Origin: RGIG3178 sp963674495
Lineage (GTDB): Bacteria; Bacillota; Clostridia; Christensenellales; QAND01
Assembly (NCBI GenBank): GCA_963674495.2
Contig: CAXXLG010000001.1
Coordinates: 248,001-312,000 of the forward strand
Length of the DNA: 64,000 nt
Direction of reading: 5' to 3'
In this document: positions 15,637-25,359 of the stretch, piece after piece
How positions within the stretch are numbered: the first letter of the stretch is position 1
How the letters are laid out: the number at the start of each line of letters is the position of its first letter
Program-made: the position numbers and the translations under genes
The notes under the pieces: model-generated
Seen by the model: only the letters and a program-made list of their open reading frames with translations
Told to the model about the DNA's origin: nothing
Databases searched by the model: none

Positions 15637-16838
15637 ATGACCAGCGGCGAAACGACGCTGACGTACGAATATTATACGGGAACGGACAACCTTGAGGACA
15701 TCAAAAACGGCGAAAACACTGTCAGCGCATACACGTACGACCTGAGCGGCAATGAGATCACGCGCACGGTTGAGGATACCGTCACCACATATGCGTACAA
15801 CCCCGCTAATCTGCTGACCGCTGTAACCGAGCAGGTGGGGCAGGGCGATCCCGCAACGCTCGCGTTCTTTGATTACAACGCGTCGAACCAGCGCACGCAA
15901 AAGATCGCCGGAACGGATGAGACGAACTATTTCTACGGCGGCATCAACCTGCTGTATACAACGGACGACAATGAAGATATGATTGAGGAGAACGTGCTGG
16001 AGCCGGACGGGAGCATCGTGCAGAGCCGGCGCGCGGACGAGAGCGACTACTGGTACCGGCAGGATGTTCGCGGCAGCGTGACGAACATCGTGGACGATGC
16101 GGACGCGGCGGTCAAGAGCTACGCGTACGACGCCTACGGCAACACGACCGAGTCAGGGACCTTCACAAACAGCTTTGCCTACACGGGCGCGGTGATCGAT
16201 ACAGAGACCGGGCTGTACTACATGAACGCCCGGTACTACGACCCCGCAACAGGCAGGTTCATATCCGCGGATACGTACAGGGGCGATGGGGAACTGTACT
16301 GGAACCTGTATATCTACTGCAACGACGATCCGATCAACTGTACGGATATTACGGGGCATGCTCCATACCAAACCATATATCGGAAAAAAGTCTATAAATG
16401 CTGGATTGCACCGCTTGTAGGAAAATATGAACTCAGCGCGAGTGTTAGATTTTTGGTTTTTCGAAACAATACAAAAAAATGGTATGTTAATATATCAGAG
16501 ATTAGTGCATTTATGGGCATTTATAATGGGAATTATAGTCCAGATGGAATAAATGTGAATGGGAGTATAAGCTATGTACAGCTTGTATATGGAAGTAAGG
16601 TGTTAACCTATCGAAAATTAAAAATGATACTTACATGGTCCCTCGATATGTGTATTATAAAACTCGAGGAGTACATGTATGTCCTGCTATATCTATTAAA
16701 TGCGGTATAAAAATTACTGTGAAAGTAAGGTCATATATCAGCGTCGGTGGGGCTGCAACAGTGATTACAGCTGGATGGAAGACGGGGGATACGTTATCAT
16801 TCAGCTTTTCTATCAAGTCGCCAGATATACGTTACTAA
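15637..16838 (+). pseudogene. Rhs-tip fragment 3 with frameshifted C terminus
   Basis: The longest Rhs core piece of the array, with several YD-type repeats (AYTYDLSGNEITR, TTYAYNPANLLTAVTEQ, WYRQDVRGSVTNIVDDA), then the 261-bp repeat copy 3. The unique C terminus starts in one frame and reaches a stop at 16710. From about 16635 a second frame continues with YVYYKTRGVHVCPAISIKCG and ends at 16838. An A-run near 16620 is the likely site of the shift. No toxin family is recognised. The start is internal to a larger ancestral gene; a GTG/ATG with ribosome site was not seen. Confidence 0.6.
16099..16359 (+). repeat. Rhs-tip direct repeat, copy 3
   Basis: Third copy of the 261-bp unit. Only this copy is preceded by a longer in-frame stretch of Rhs core, so it may be closest to the parental gene. 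Confidence 0.9.
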
Positions 16839-16861
16839 ACAAAAATGGAGAGAAAAAGACA

Positions 16862-17521
16862 ATGAGAAGACAAAAGAGCACAAACATCTTGAAAGTATTA
16901 ATATTTATAATTCTATTATGTGGATGTAACAAATCTGATGACGTTATTGTCAACCAGTACTTTAAAATAACATATGAACAATATACAGATATTAAGATGT
17001 TGCTATATGAATACTATGATTATACCGATATCCCTATTCAATATAAAGAGTATTTACATAACAGAATAACTAAATACTTAACCTCTGAAGATGAACAGCG
17101 AAATGAATTCGAGCGTTTAAAAATCGTATATTCGGAAGTGGAGCGTTTAGGTTTGACGATGAATCAGACGCTCGTGGATCAGCACGGCTCCTTCTTTTTA
17201 CAGCAAATATTATTAACCGAGGATGAAGGCTTTACAGAACAAGTCGAATTACTAGAGGACAAATACGGGATAACCGAAGAAGAGCTTGCACAAAAAGTAG
17301 CAGCCCCGGTAGGAGTTCTTGACATATTATATCAGGAATATTTTATATATTACGCAGAAAATGTAGCTAATATCGATATTATGACTAGTGATGAATTGAA
17401 TACATTATCAGGTTTAATCGGAGAGGAAGAAGCAAATAAAGAATATTTTGATATATTAATACCGGCACTTCAATCTTATGATGAATATCTTAATAACTTA
17501 GTGCAAGCAGCAGGATTATAA
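16862..17521 (+). CDS. putative lipoprotein after Rhs tip 3
   Basis: A 219-residue product with signal segment ending LLCGC (lipobox), acidic, helix-rich and Tyr/Glu-rich. ATG 16862 follows GGAGAG. It occupies the immunity-gene position behind the third toxin tip and may be its lipid-anchored immunity factor. The central part (QTLVDQHGSFFLQQILLTED, LLEDKYGITEEELAQK) resembles SurA/helical chaperone-like spacing only loosely. Function is not assigned. Confidence 0.55.
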   Translation: MRRQKSTNILKVLIFIILLCGCNKSDDVIVNQYFKITYEQYTDIKMLLYEYYDYTDIPIQYKEYLHNRITKYLTSEDEQRNEFERLKIVYSEVERLGLTMNQTLVDQHGSFFLQQILLTEDEGFTEQVELLEDKYGITEEELAQKVAAPVGVLDILYQEYFIYYAENVANIDIMTSDELNTLSGLIGEEEANKEYFDILIPALQSYDEYLNNLVQAAGL

Positions 17522-17536
17522 TAACGGCAAGCAAGG

Positions 17537-17564
17537 GCAAGCACGGGGGGGTTCATTTGCTTGC
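17537..17564. repeat. REP-like palindrome
   Basis: GCAAGCA (17537-17543) pairs with TGCTTGC (17558-17564) around a degraded loop CGGGGGGGTTCATT. It lies between the toxin array and E4. Confidence 0.6.
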
Positions 17565-17598
17565 ATCGGCCGCATTATAAGCTATAGCACAATATAAA

Positions 17599-17692
17599 CC
17601 CCGAACCCGCCCACAAAGACAAAGGTGTTCGTTTTTGGGTACAGTTGCTCCACCATATATAAAAAAGCATGCCCAAAGGGTTATGCTTTTTT
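17599..17692 (+). repeat. ssrA-tail element E4 (type A)
   Basis: CCCCGAACCCGCCC...GGTGTTCGTTTTTGGG, TTGCTCCACCA, then a strong hairpin AAAAAAGCAT/ATGCTTTTTT whose sequence differs from other tails while keeping the form. It closes the toxin module. Confidence 0.85.
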
Positions 17693-18168
17693 ATATTCTG
17701 ATACGACGAGGTAGCAGGATAGATAATCCACAATTGAAATATGTCGTTTAAGCGACTATAATTCAACTATCATTTCGTTTGGGAAAGGGCGGTTTCAGGT
17801 TGGAATACATATCCGCACGGGAGGCATCCGAAAAGTGGGGCGTTTCCCTCCGGCAGGTTCAGAGGTTGCTGGCCGATAACCGGATACCCCACGCAAAAAA
17901 ATTCGGAAGATCTTGGATGATCCCGAATGACGTGGAAAAACCCATCGATCCGCGCAGGAAAAAGAAGCTTTGTGAAAAACCGCTCTCGTCGGATTTTACC
18001 TATGTGCTTACAGCCACCGCCATTGCCATGCCAGCAAACAACCCTGACGCGATTTTAATTGAAGTTAATAAGCAAAGACTGGTTCTCCAATATGAAGGGG
18101 AGCTCGCGTATCTGCGTGGAGACTTTGCGAAAACTGACCTTACCCCAACAAAGTATCCAGTTTTTAAA

Positions 18169-18987
18169 TTAGGATCCGACAGCCATTTTGGACATTGCAC
18201 TTGGTAAATATGACTGCGGCACAGGACTTCCATAGCCCAATGAGCTGTGCGGTCTTACCGTGTTGTAGTGCTTACGCCATTGTTCTATGATCACCTGTGC
18301 TTCCTTGATTGTATAAAATATTTCTCCGTTGAGCAATTCATCCCGCATTCTGCCGTTGAAGGATTCCACATACCCATTCTCCCACGGACTTCCTGGCTCT
18401 ATGAATGTCGGTTTTGTTCCAAACCTATTCAGGAATTCCTGTACCCTTTGTGCAATGAACTCACTGCCGTTATCCGATCGCAAATATTCCGGCATTCCTC
18501 GTTGTATGAACAGCTCTACCAGGCATTCCTTCACCTCATTGGATCTTATTCTCCGTGCAACAAACACCATCAGACATTCTCGGGTATGCTCGTCAATGAT
18601 GTTCAATATCCTGAATCGCTTTCCGTCATGCGTTTTATCTTCCACCATGTCATAACTCCATACATGATTGGGATATTCAGCCCGAAGCCGGATACAGGAA
18701 CCGTCGTTTGCCCATAACCGGGCTCTCTTAGTCTGTTTCTTGGGCACTTTCAGCCCTTGTTGCCTCCATATTCTTTCTACACGCTTGTGGTTAATCTTAA
18801 GGCCTTCTCGTCTCAACAATGCCGTAATACGCAGGGTACCGTATCTCCCGTACTGTGCTGCCAGCTCTTGTATTCGATGTGTTAAGACATCTTCATCCGG
18901 CAATCGAATGACTGCATATCTCTGGGTTCTTCTGCTTTGCCCAATAGCCCGGCAAGCTCGCCTTTCGGATATCTGATACGTATCCAT
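18169..18987 (-). CDS. IS3-family transposase OrfB (DDE domain)
   Basis: The 272-residue reading from ATG 18987 carries an HTH_21 region (YGRYGTLRITALLRREGL) and an rve integrase core with D in SYDMVEDKT, D in RSDNGSEF and E in ENGYVESFNGR. The frame stays open upstream (KLVSPDKRRYFVKAA) to overlap the end of orfA. The active OrfAB fusion is therefore probably made by programmed frameshifting near 19030, as usual in IS3 elements. Confidence 0.92.
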   Translation of the reverse strand: MDTYQISERRACRAIGQSRRTQRYAVIRLPDEDVLTHRIQELAAQYGRYGTLRITALLRREGLKINHKRVERIWRQQGLKVPKKQTKRARLWANDGSCIRLRAEYPNHVWSYDMVEDKTHDGKRFRILNIIDEHTRECLMVFVARRIRSNEVKECLVELFIQRGMPEYLRSDNGSEFIAQRVQEFLNRFGTKPTFIEPGSPWENGYVESFNGRMRDELLNGEIFYTIKEAQVIIEQWRKHYNTVRPHSSLGYGSPVPQSYLPSAMSKMAVGS

Positions 18988-19022
18988 TGCGGCTTTGACG
19001 AAATATCTTCGCTTGTCCGGGC

Positions 19023-19301
19023 TTACAAGTTTCCCGAGGATATATCCTTGAGTATCGCTATGTCCAACGCCTGATCAGCCACCAGCTTCTTCAATCGGCC
19101 GTTTTCCTTTTCCAGTTCTCTCAGTCGCTTTGCCTGGTTTACCTGCATGCCGCCATATTCTTTTCGCCATCGGTAATATGTCTGTTCAGTTACCCCAATG
19201 TGCCGTACCGCATGCGCTACCGTCTGCCCTTGACTTAACAGAATTTCCACTTCTCTCAGCATGTTGATGATCTGTTCTGCCGTATACCTTTTACGTCCCA
19301 T
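19023..19301 (-). CDS. IS3-family OrfA (HTH and leucine zipper)
   Basis: 92 residues: MGRKRYTAEQIINMLREVE, a transposase_8-type HTH with YYRWRKEYGGM, then a heptad-rich segment (LRELEKENGRLKKLV). Ends in SSGNL just before the frameshift zone. The sequence fits the IS407/IS51-like branch of IS3. Confidence 0.9.
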   Translation of the reverse strand: MGRKRYTAEQIINMLREVEILLSQGQTVAHAVRHIGVTEQTYYRWRKEYGGMQVNQAKRLRELEKENGRLKKLVADQALDIAILKDISSGNL

Positions 19302-20277
19302 GACCTTTCCCCTCGCTTTGTTTTATTGTACCCACAATGGCTGTTTCCTGTAAATTCCTAACTTATTATTTGGGTACATTTTCGGGGGAAAGGTCAAAAC
19401 GATGAGATGCTTTCAGAGGACCCGGGGGGACGAGGCGGCAAGGCTTCGCGCCTGCCCGGTGGCAATCGCGGCAGCCATCAGTCTGGGAGATTACCGCGCC
19501 TATACGGAGATCGACACGTTTCTCAAACGCTGTGTAAAGGACAACGAGGGCAGCAGTGAAGCCGCTTTCGCGGAGCTGGCACTTGCAACCGCCGCCGTGA
19601 GCGTAATTGCGCCGAATATGGCTCCCGGCTGGCTGAAAGAAGGAAATCTAAGCGTTCTCGCTGAACAGGCAAGGCCCAATGCCCTCTACTTGCGCGCGAA
19701 ATATTTTCAATGCATTCATCAGCATGAATCCGCAATGACCGTAGCGCAGACCGCGCTGAGCCTTTGTGCGTCGGAGAAGACGCTCACAATGACCGATATT
19801 TATCTGTGGGTGATATACGCCGTTGCCTGCTACTATCTCGGGCGTGTGGATGAGGCCAGGCGCTCTTTGCGTAAAGCCATGCATGTCGCACTGCCCCACG
19901 GCTTTATCACACCATTTGCGGAGGTCGTTACCGGGCTTGGAGGCCTGGTGGAACAGTGCTTGGAGCAGGAATTCCCCGATTATTACACCGCCGTTATGGG
20001 TCAATGGAAGCAGACGTGGAAGAACTGGATCACGTTCCACAACCAATTCACCAAGGACAACATCACGCTCATATTGTCCTTGCGGGAATACCATATCGCT
20101 TTGCTGGTAACGCACCGCATTCCGTATGCAGAAATCGCAAAGCAGTTCTGCATTTCCGTGGGGAGGCTGAAAAACATTATGCTGGAAATCTATGAAAAAC
20201 TGTGCATATCCGGCCGGGATGAGCTGGGACAATACGTTTTTTAGGAACGAAAGCATTTCTTTTTGAGGTTGATTGTC

Positions 20278-20562
20278 ATGAACAGGGAACTCGCCGCTTA
20301 TCTGCGCCTGCAGGTTGCGCTTGCCGCTGCCTTCAATTTCTTCATCGGCGGCATGACCGCATCCTTGATCTATCATAAGGCGGACTTTGTACCGACGGAA
20401 CCAATCAGCATCGCCATTGACCTGACGTTCACCTATTTGCTGACCTTCGCCATCGCCATGCTGCTTAATCTCTATATGGCGCTCAAAAGAGTGTTCTTCG
20501 CGGCGCTGGGCGCCTTAGCGACTTGCACAAAGTTATACGCTGGAATGTACAGGTTTGGATAA
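20278..20562 (+). CDS. small membrane protein, possibly frameshifted at its end
   Basis: A 94-residue product with two or three membrane helices (LQVALAAAFNFFIGGMTASL, LTFTYLLTFAIAMLLNLYMA). ATG 20278 follows GAGG. It is located directly after the disrupted regulator, a pairing I recall from Clostridia, where the homologue is about 165 residues. The present C terminus is short and atypical, so a frameshift near 20480-20520 is possible. Function unknown. Confidence 0.55.
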   Translation: MNRELAAYLRLQVALAAAFNFFIGGMTASLIYHKADFVPTEPISIAIDLTFTYLLTFAIAMLLNLYMALKRVFFAALGALATCTKLYAGMYRFG

Positions 20563-20712
20563 ATATGAAAAAAAACGTCGTTTAAACGACAATACTATTT
20601 TGCCGATTCACTGCGCTGTTTCCAACAGGACGAGCATGTAAAATACGCCTGTTAACTCCGAAAAAACGTGACTTTTTGAAGGTAAAAGTTCACTACCGGG
20701 AACATGGATTAC

Positions 20713-20754
20713 CCCCTATGATAGTAACAAACAAACTATCGTAGGGGTTTTTTT
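20713..20754 (+). terminator. strong intrinsic terminator
   Basis: CCCCTATGATAGT (20713-20725) pairs with ACTATCGTAGGGG (20735-20747) across a 9-nt loop, with one G-T pair, followed by seven T. It ends the regulator/membrane transcript. Confidence 0.88.
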
Positions 20755-20780
20755 ATCCCAGTTAAAACGGAGCGTGAAAC

Positions 20781-21113
20781 ATGTCGCCCGAACAAAAGCG
20801 GCCATATAAAACATACCGCGTGGGAGGACGAAGCTTTCCGGTATACCTTGAATACGATGAGCAGATGGAGGAGAGCTACCCGGCCTATCCGGATTTTGAG
20901 CAGCGTCCGGAGTACACCGACGAAGGCAGGCCTTTTGCCACGGCGGGGCAGGAGAGCTGTCCTCATTGCAGACCCAACGCCCCGGGGAAGCCTTTGCCGG
21001 GAGACTGCGGAGGCTGTGGCTGGTTTTTAAGGGAACAAACGCCTTACGATCCAATCGGTATATGCATGAGCGATGCGCGGCAAAGAAAAAGCGGTTTCAG
21101 AATCCCCGAATAG
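20781..21113 (+). CDS. small cysteine-rich protein, probable zinc binder
   Basis: A 110-residue soluble protein with YPAYPDFEQRPEYTDEGRPF, then CPHC at about residues 60-63 and CGGCGWF at about 76-82. These Cys pairs suggest one structural zinc site. ATG 20781 has CGGAG upstream. I recall short relatives in Clostridia mobile regions but no function. It is transcribed towards the giant surface protein 40 nt later and may share its operon. Confidence 0.65.
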   Translation: MSPEQKRPYKTYRVGGRSFPVYLEYDEQMEESYPAYPDFEQRPEYTDEGRPFATAGQESCPHCRPNAPGKPLPGDCGGCGWFLREQTPYDPIGICMSDARQRKSGFRIPE

Positions 21114-21154
21114 CCGAAAGGCTTTAAGAGTAAAAATGGCGAGGAGAGGTACAA

Positions 21155-24100
21155 ATGAAAAGGATACGATGTTTGATCATGCTGCTTACAGTGGTACTGG
21201 TATTCACTTTGTCGCCTGCGACGGCGATGGCAGGCACGCTGACCCAATATATCGACCAAAACGGCGATACGCAAAGCGTAGACGCCACGCCCATAGACGG
21301 CGCAACGGGAACGCTGGATGCCGGTTGGTATGTCATAAGCGGGAGCGTTTCGCGTACCGGTACGATTGCCGTAATCGGTGATGCCAAGCTGATCCTCACG
21401 GATGATTCGTCCCTTACGGTTACCGGTACCGACACTGACGCCGGTATCAACATATCCGGCGGCAGCCTGACTATATATGGACAGAGTAAGGGCAACGGGC
21501 AGCTTACGGCCATAGGAACCGGCGGGGGCGCAGGGATCGGCAGCGGCAAGGATGCAGCGGACGGCGGCACGGTGAACATCGGCGGCGGTACCGTCACGGC
21601 CACAGGGAACGGCGGCGGCGCGGGCATTGGCGGCGGCAGCGGCAGCGTAGGCTGCTTGGTGAACATCCGTGGCGGCATCGTGACAGCCACTGGCATCGAT
21701 GGCGGTGCGGGCATCGGCGGCGGCAAGAGCGGCGAGGGTAGCACCGTATCCATTCGGGGCGGCATGGTCACGGGCAACGGCATAAACGGCGGCAGTGGCA
21801 TCGGCACCGGAGATTCCGGCACAAGCGGTGTGATTACAATCGGCGGCGGCTCGGTGAAGCCCAGCAGCTTCGGCGGGACCGTGCTGAACAAACCCGCTGC
21901 GGAGGGCGGCGAGGCCGCCTATCTGACCACCATCACGCTTGCGGATGCTTCGAACACGGCGGTAGCCGACGCGGCCATTGCCCAGTTGGGCATCGTGGAC
22001 CAGACATACGGCACCAAGGATGTGCGCACCGACGCGAACGGGAAGCTGTATCTGTATCTCTCCAAGGACGCAAAGACCACCGCTGCCCAGACAACCGACG
22101 GCGCGGCGACCCCGGCGTATACCAATTACCGGGGCAGCGTTGTGACCAAAAACGATGGGACGGCAGCCGGTACACTGAAAGTCGGCGAACCGTCTGCGCA
22201 GACCATGGCCGTGGGCGGTCAAGTGCGCTTTACAGCCGCAACGCTCGGGTTCGGGCAGCTGCCCATCACCGGCGCAACATCAGTGAATACGGCCATCGCG
22301 ACGGTGAAACTGAGCAGCGGAGCGGTAACGGTAAGCGGTGTGTCGGCAGGCAGTACCTCAGTTGCCGTGACCTACAGCAACGGGTCGACGGAATCCGTAT
22401 CGGTGCGGGTGTACGCGACGGAATTTGCCGTGACCACGGACAACCCGTTGGGCTATCATTACAATCCGGGTGACGGCGCGTTTGTATTCACCGAACCCGG
22501 CGAATACACGGTTTCCATGAAAAGCGGTGTCACGACGACGACTGCCAACAAGATCCAGATTAATGGCGGGACGTCCGCCGATCCCATCGTCATCACACTG
22601 AACAACGTCAAGATACAAAACGGCGGCCCCCCATTCGATTTGCTCAACAGCTCCTGTGTGGAACTGAAGATGCCGACGGGTACGGCGAGTACGATGACAT
22701 CAAGCGGCATATCGTCGCCCGGAATTCATTGTGAGCCGGGCACGAAGCTGATCATAGACGGGCCGGGCGCGCTCACGGCAACGGGCGGCATCTATGGCGC
22801 GGGCATCGGCGGCGGATCGATGAAGAATTGCGGAGAGGTTGTCATCAACGGCGGTACCATTACTGCCGTAGGTACTGAAGGCGGCGCGGGCATAGGCGGC
22901 GGCCATTATTCGGGCGATGGCGGGACTGTCACCATCAACGGCGGAACGGTTACAGCGATTGCCGGCAACATTACCGGCGACTATGGAGACCCCGGCGCGG
23001 GCATCGGCGGCGGCGGGTACTATGGAGACGGCGGAACCGTTACCATCACCGGCGGAACGGTTACGGCGATCGGCGGCAACAAATACAGAAAGGGATCGTA
23101 TGAGTATCTGGATATATGGGAAGGCGGCGCGGGCATCGGCGGCGGCTCCGTCGGGGGCGAAGGTGGCACCGTGGTTATAACGGGCGGTTCGGTGAAAGTA
23201 ACCAAGGGATACAGGGCGGACGGGATCGGCGGCGGGAGCGAGGCCACCGACACCGGAACGCTGACCAACGGCCATCAGGCGGTTTCCGTCAGAGCGCTGT
23301 ACAACGTGGTTTCGGCGACGAATCCGCAGACAGTGACCTATGATATTCCCCTGGTCAGCGGCGGAAACAAGATCAGTTATATGTACACGGGAACAGGCCA
23401 CGGCAACAACAATACCAACCTCTACTTCTATCTGCCGTTGGGAGAATTCACGACGACCGAACTTGTGAGCAGTAGAAACCCCGCAAATCCCGGTGACTCG
23501 GTAACCTTCACCGTGACGGTCACAAAAGACAGCGGCAGTCCCGCTACCTCTGGCGACGTGGAGTTCTATGACGGCGATACGCTCATCGGGACCGTTGCTG
23601 TTGACTATACCGGCACGGCTACATTTATGACGAGCAGTCTGACAGCGGCAAGGCATTCCATAAAGGCCAAATACTGCGGGCTTGTCAACCAATGCTTCGG
23701 GAGCTATTCGGATGTGATGACCCAGCGGGTGGTGAACGAGCCCATTCTGGATATCTCGGCGGCGGATGTGAACATCACTTCAGGGGGGACGTACCGTATC
23801 ACCGGATCGACCACGGAGCATGCCATCACGATCGGCACGTCTTCCGCAGTCACCGTGATCCTCGACAATGTGTCCATTGACTTTGAAACATCGAGCTATT
23901 ACAGGATACCGTTTGATTCCGGCGCAAATGTGACGCTGCTGTTGGAGGGGACGAATGCATTCACGTGCTATCCGAAAGCGAGTTCGACCTATAGCACCAA
24001 CCAGCCGGCCATCAAGGTGGAAGGGATGGAAAAGCTGACCATCGACAATGACACGGGCGGAACAGGATCGCTCACCGTTGTCGGCGGGTACTATATGCCT

Positions 24101-25279
24101 GGCATCGGCGGCAGTTACAGGCAGGTGTCGGGTGCGGTCACCATACAAGGCGGGACGGTCTATGCGACGGGCGGTGAACACGGCGCCGGAATCGGCGGCG
24201 GGGAAACTGTGATGGGCGGTGTGCTCACCATCACCGGCGGAACTGTGATAGCGCAGGGCGGAAACTGGGCATCGGGCATTGGCGGCGGCAGTGCGGGCGC
24301 GGGCGGAGCCGTTTGCATAAGCGGCGGGTATGTGAACGCGACGGGCGGAGAAAGCGGCGCTGGCGTCGGCGGCGGACATAACGGTGCCGGCGGGATTGTG
24401 ACCATCACCAATGGTACAGTTACGGCAACCGGCGGGGCGAAGGGAGCTGGCGTCGGCGGCGGATACAACGGTGCCGGCGGGACCGTTACCATAACGGGCG
24501 GCTCCATAAAGGCGAACCCAGGATCGACCAACGCCGCGGCAATGGGGCAGGGCGGATATGCTTCTGAATCGGGCACCGTGACAAACGGGTTTGAAGCCGT
24601 ATCGCTTCGCGCCATCGCGGATATGGTGGACGCGGAGGATCCCCAAGATATCAGCTTCGAAGCGTCCGTTGCTAGCAACGGCAACACCTATACCTATCGG
24701 TATACGGGCAAGGGGCATGGTGATGGAGACACGAACCTCTACTTTTATCTGCCCGAGGCCATAGCGGTGGGCGCACCGAGCGCCGAAACGCTCAGAGACA
24801 GCGAAACCGGCATTGAGGTCGCCGGAAATCTCAGTGAGGGCGCGGTGCTGTCCATCAATGAGTTTACGTTGGATCAATCAATGTACCATTCACCGTTTGA
24901 TCAGTGGCTCAATGACGAAGATTATGTGCCTTTGCTGGGTGTGAATATCTCGCTGTCCGGCAGCTATACCGGCGCATTAACCATTTCTATACCGGTGGAT
25001 ACGCAGTACAACGGCAAAACGATAACCATCGTGCACTTGAGGAATGACGCCAAACTGGAGACGTTCACCCCCACGGTAGCCGATGGGAAAGCCACATTTA
25101 CCGTCACCAGCCTTTCGCCCTTCGCTGTGTTTGCGCCGGTCAGTTATGTTTTGGACGATATCCCAAAGGTGGGCGATAACAGTGCCCCGTGGTTTTGGTG
25201 GCTGCTGTGCGGCGTAAGCGCGGCCAGCGTCGTCTCTCTTGAGGTATTGGACAAGAAAAGAAGGGCCTATAAGCACTAA
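21155..25279 (+). CDS. giant surface protein with three glycine-rich beta-helix blocks
   Basis: A 1,374-residue product with signal peptide. Three blocks of AGIGGG...GGTVTITGGTVTA-type repeats lie at about residues 122-238, 542-702 and 962-1135. Between them are a Big_2-like domain (about 336-420) and a Big_3_5-like Ig domain (about 765-842). The C terminus shows PKVGD, a hydrophobic helix and KKRRAYKH, which looks like a non-LPxTG sorting signal. The repeat type matches the LPFTG protein at 8333, so the two are related in architecture. A class B sortase follows 80 nt later. The role is probably adhesion or polysaccharide binding, as an inference. Confidence 0.85.
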   Translation: MKRIRCLIMLLTVVLVFTLSPATAMAGTLTQYIDQNGDTQSVDATPIDGATGTLDAGWYVISGSVSRTGTIAVIGDAKLILTDDSSLTVTGTDTDAGINISGGSLTIYGQSKGNGQLTAIGTGGGAGIGSGKDAADGGTVNIGGGTVTATGNGGGAGIGGGSGSVGCLVNIRGGIVTATGIDGGAGIGGGKSGEGSTVSIRGGMVTGNGINGGSGIGTGDSGTSGVITIGGGSVKPSSFGGTVLNKPAAEGGEAAYLTTITLADASNTAVADAAIAQLGIVDQTYGTKDVRTDANGKLYLYLSKDAKTTAAQTTDGAATPAYTNYRGSVVTKNDGTAAGTLKVGEPSAQTMAVGGQVRFTAATLGFGQLPITGATSVNTAIATVKLSSGAVTVSGVSAGSTSVAVTYSNGSTESVSVRVYATEFAVTTDNPLGYHYNPGDGAFVFTEPGEYTVSMKSGVTTTTANKIQINGGTSADPIVITLNNVKIQNGGPPFDLLNSSCVELKMPTGTASTMTSSGISSPGIHCEPGTKLIIDGPGALTATGGIYGAGIGGGSMKNCGEVVINGGTITAVGTEGGAGIGGGHYSGDGGTVTINGGTVTAIAGNITGDYGDPGAGIGGGGYYGDGGTVTITGGTVTAIGGNKYRKGSYEYLDIWEGGAGIGGGSVGGEGGTVVITGGSVKVTKGYRADGIGGGSEATDTGTLTNGHQAVSVRALYNVVSATNPQTVTYDIPLVSGGNKISYMYTGTGHGNNNTNLYFYLPLGEFTTTELVSSRNPANPGDSVTFTVTVTKDSGSPATSGDVEFYDGDTLIGTVAVDYTGTATFMTSSLTAARHSIKAKYCGLVNQCFGSYSDVMTQRVVNEPILDISAADVNITSGGTYRITGSTTEHAITIGTSSAVTVILDNVSIDFETSSYYRIPFDSGANVTLLLEGTNAFTCYPKASSTYSTNQPAIKVEGMEKLTIDNDTGGTGSLTVVGGYYMPGIGGSYRQVSGAVTIQGGTVYATGGEHGAGIGGGETVMGGVLTITGGTVIAQGGNWASGIGGGSAGAGGAVCISGGYVNATGGESGAGVGGGHNGAGGIVTITNGTVTATGGAKGAGVGGGYNGAGGTVTITGGSIKANPGSTNAAAMGQGGYASESGTVTNGFEAVSLRAIADMVDAEDPQDISFEASVASNGNTYTYRYTGKGHGDGDTNLYFYLPEAIAVGAPSAETLRDSETGIEVAGNLSEGAVLSINEFTLDQSMYHSPFDQWLNDEDYVPLLGVNISLSGSYTGALTISIPVDTQYNGKTITIVHLRNDAKLETFTPTVADGKATFTVTSLSPFAVFAPVSYVLDDIPKVGDNSAPWFWWLLCGVSAASVVSLEVLDKKRRAYKH

Positions 25280-25359
25280 GTGCTGTTTATGGGGATAAGT
25301 GGGCGGCAAAATCAAGCGGGATTGCCTTGCCGTCCACTTTCTCATGACAGGGAGGACAA

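Larger units (their letters stand above)
18135..19396 (-). mobile_element. IS3-family insertion sequence, 1,262 bp
   Basis: Imperfect terminal inverted repeats: left TGACCTTACCCC..., right end complementary to TGACCTTTCCCC..., sharing an internal ACAGCCATT block. Flanks carry a 4-bp target duplication AAAC (18131-18134 and 19397-19400). It contains orfA and orfB on the minus strand, both apparently intact, so the insertion looks recent. Confidence 0.9.
17800..20244 (+). pseudogene. HTH regulator disrupted by an IS3-family insertion
   Basis: Left part 17800-18134 encodes an N-terminal helix-turn-helix (ISAREASEKWGVSLRQVQRLL, GRSWMIP). Right part 19401-20244 encodes a helical repeat region and a LuxR-like C-terminal HTH (YAEIAKQFCISVGRLKNIM). 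Removing the IS and one copy of the AAAC duplication joins ...GDFAK and TMRCFQRT... in one frame of exactly 393 codons, including stop. I recall similar ~390-residue regulators in Clostridia, usually followed by a small membrane gene as here. The native gene is inactivated. Start TTG 17800 is preferred over the TTG at 17779. Confidence 0.85.

Noticed and set aside
12992..16359. CRISPR-like array
   Set aside because: Repeats are 261-bp coding units separated by genes, not short repeats with uniform spacers. No cas genes seen.
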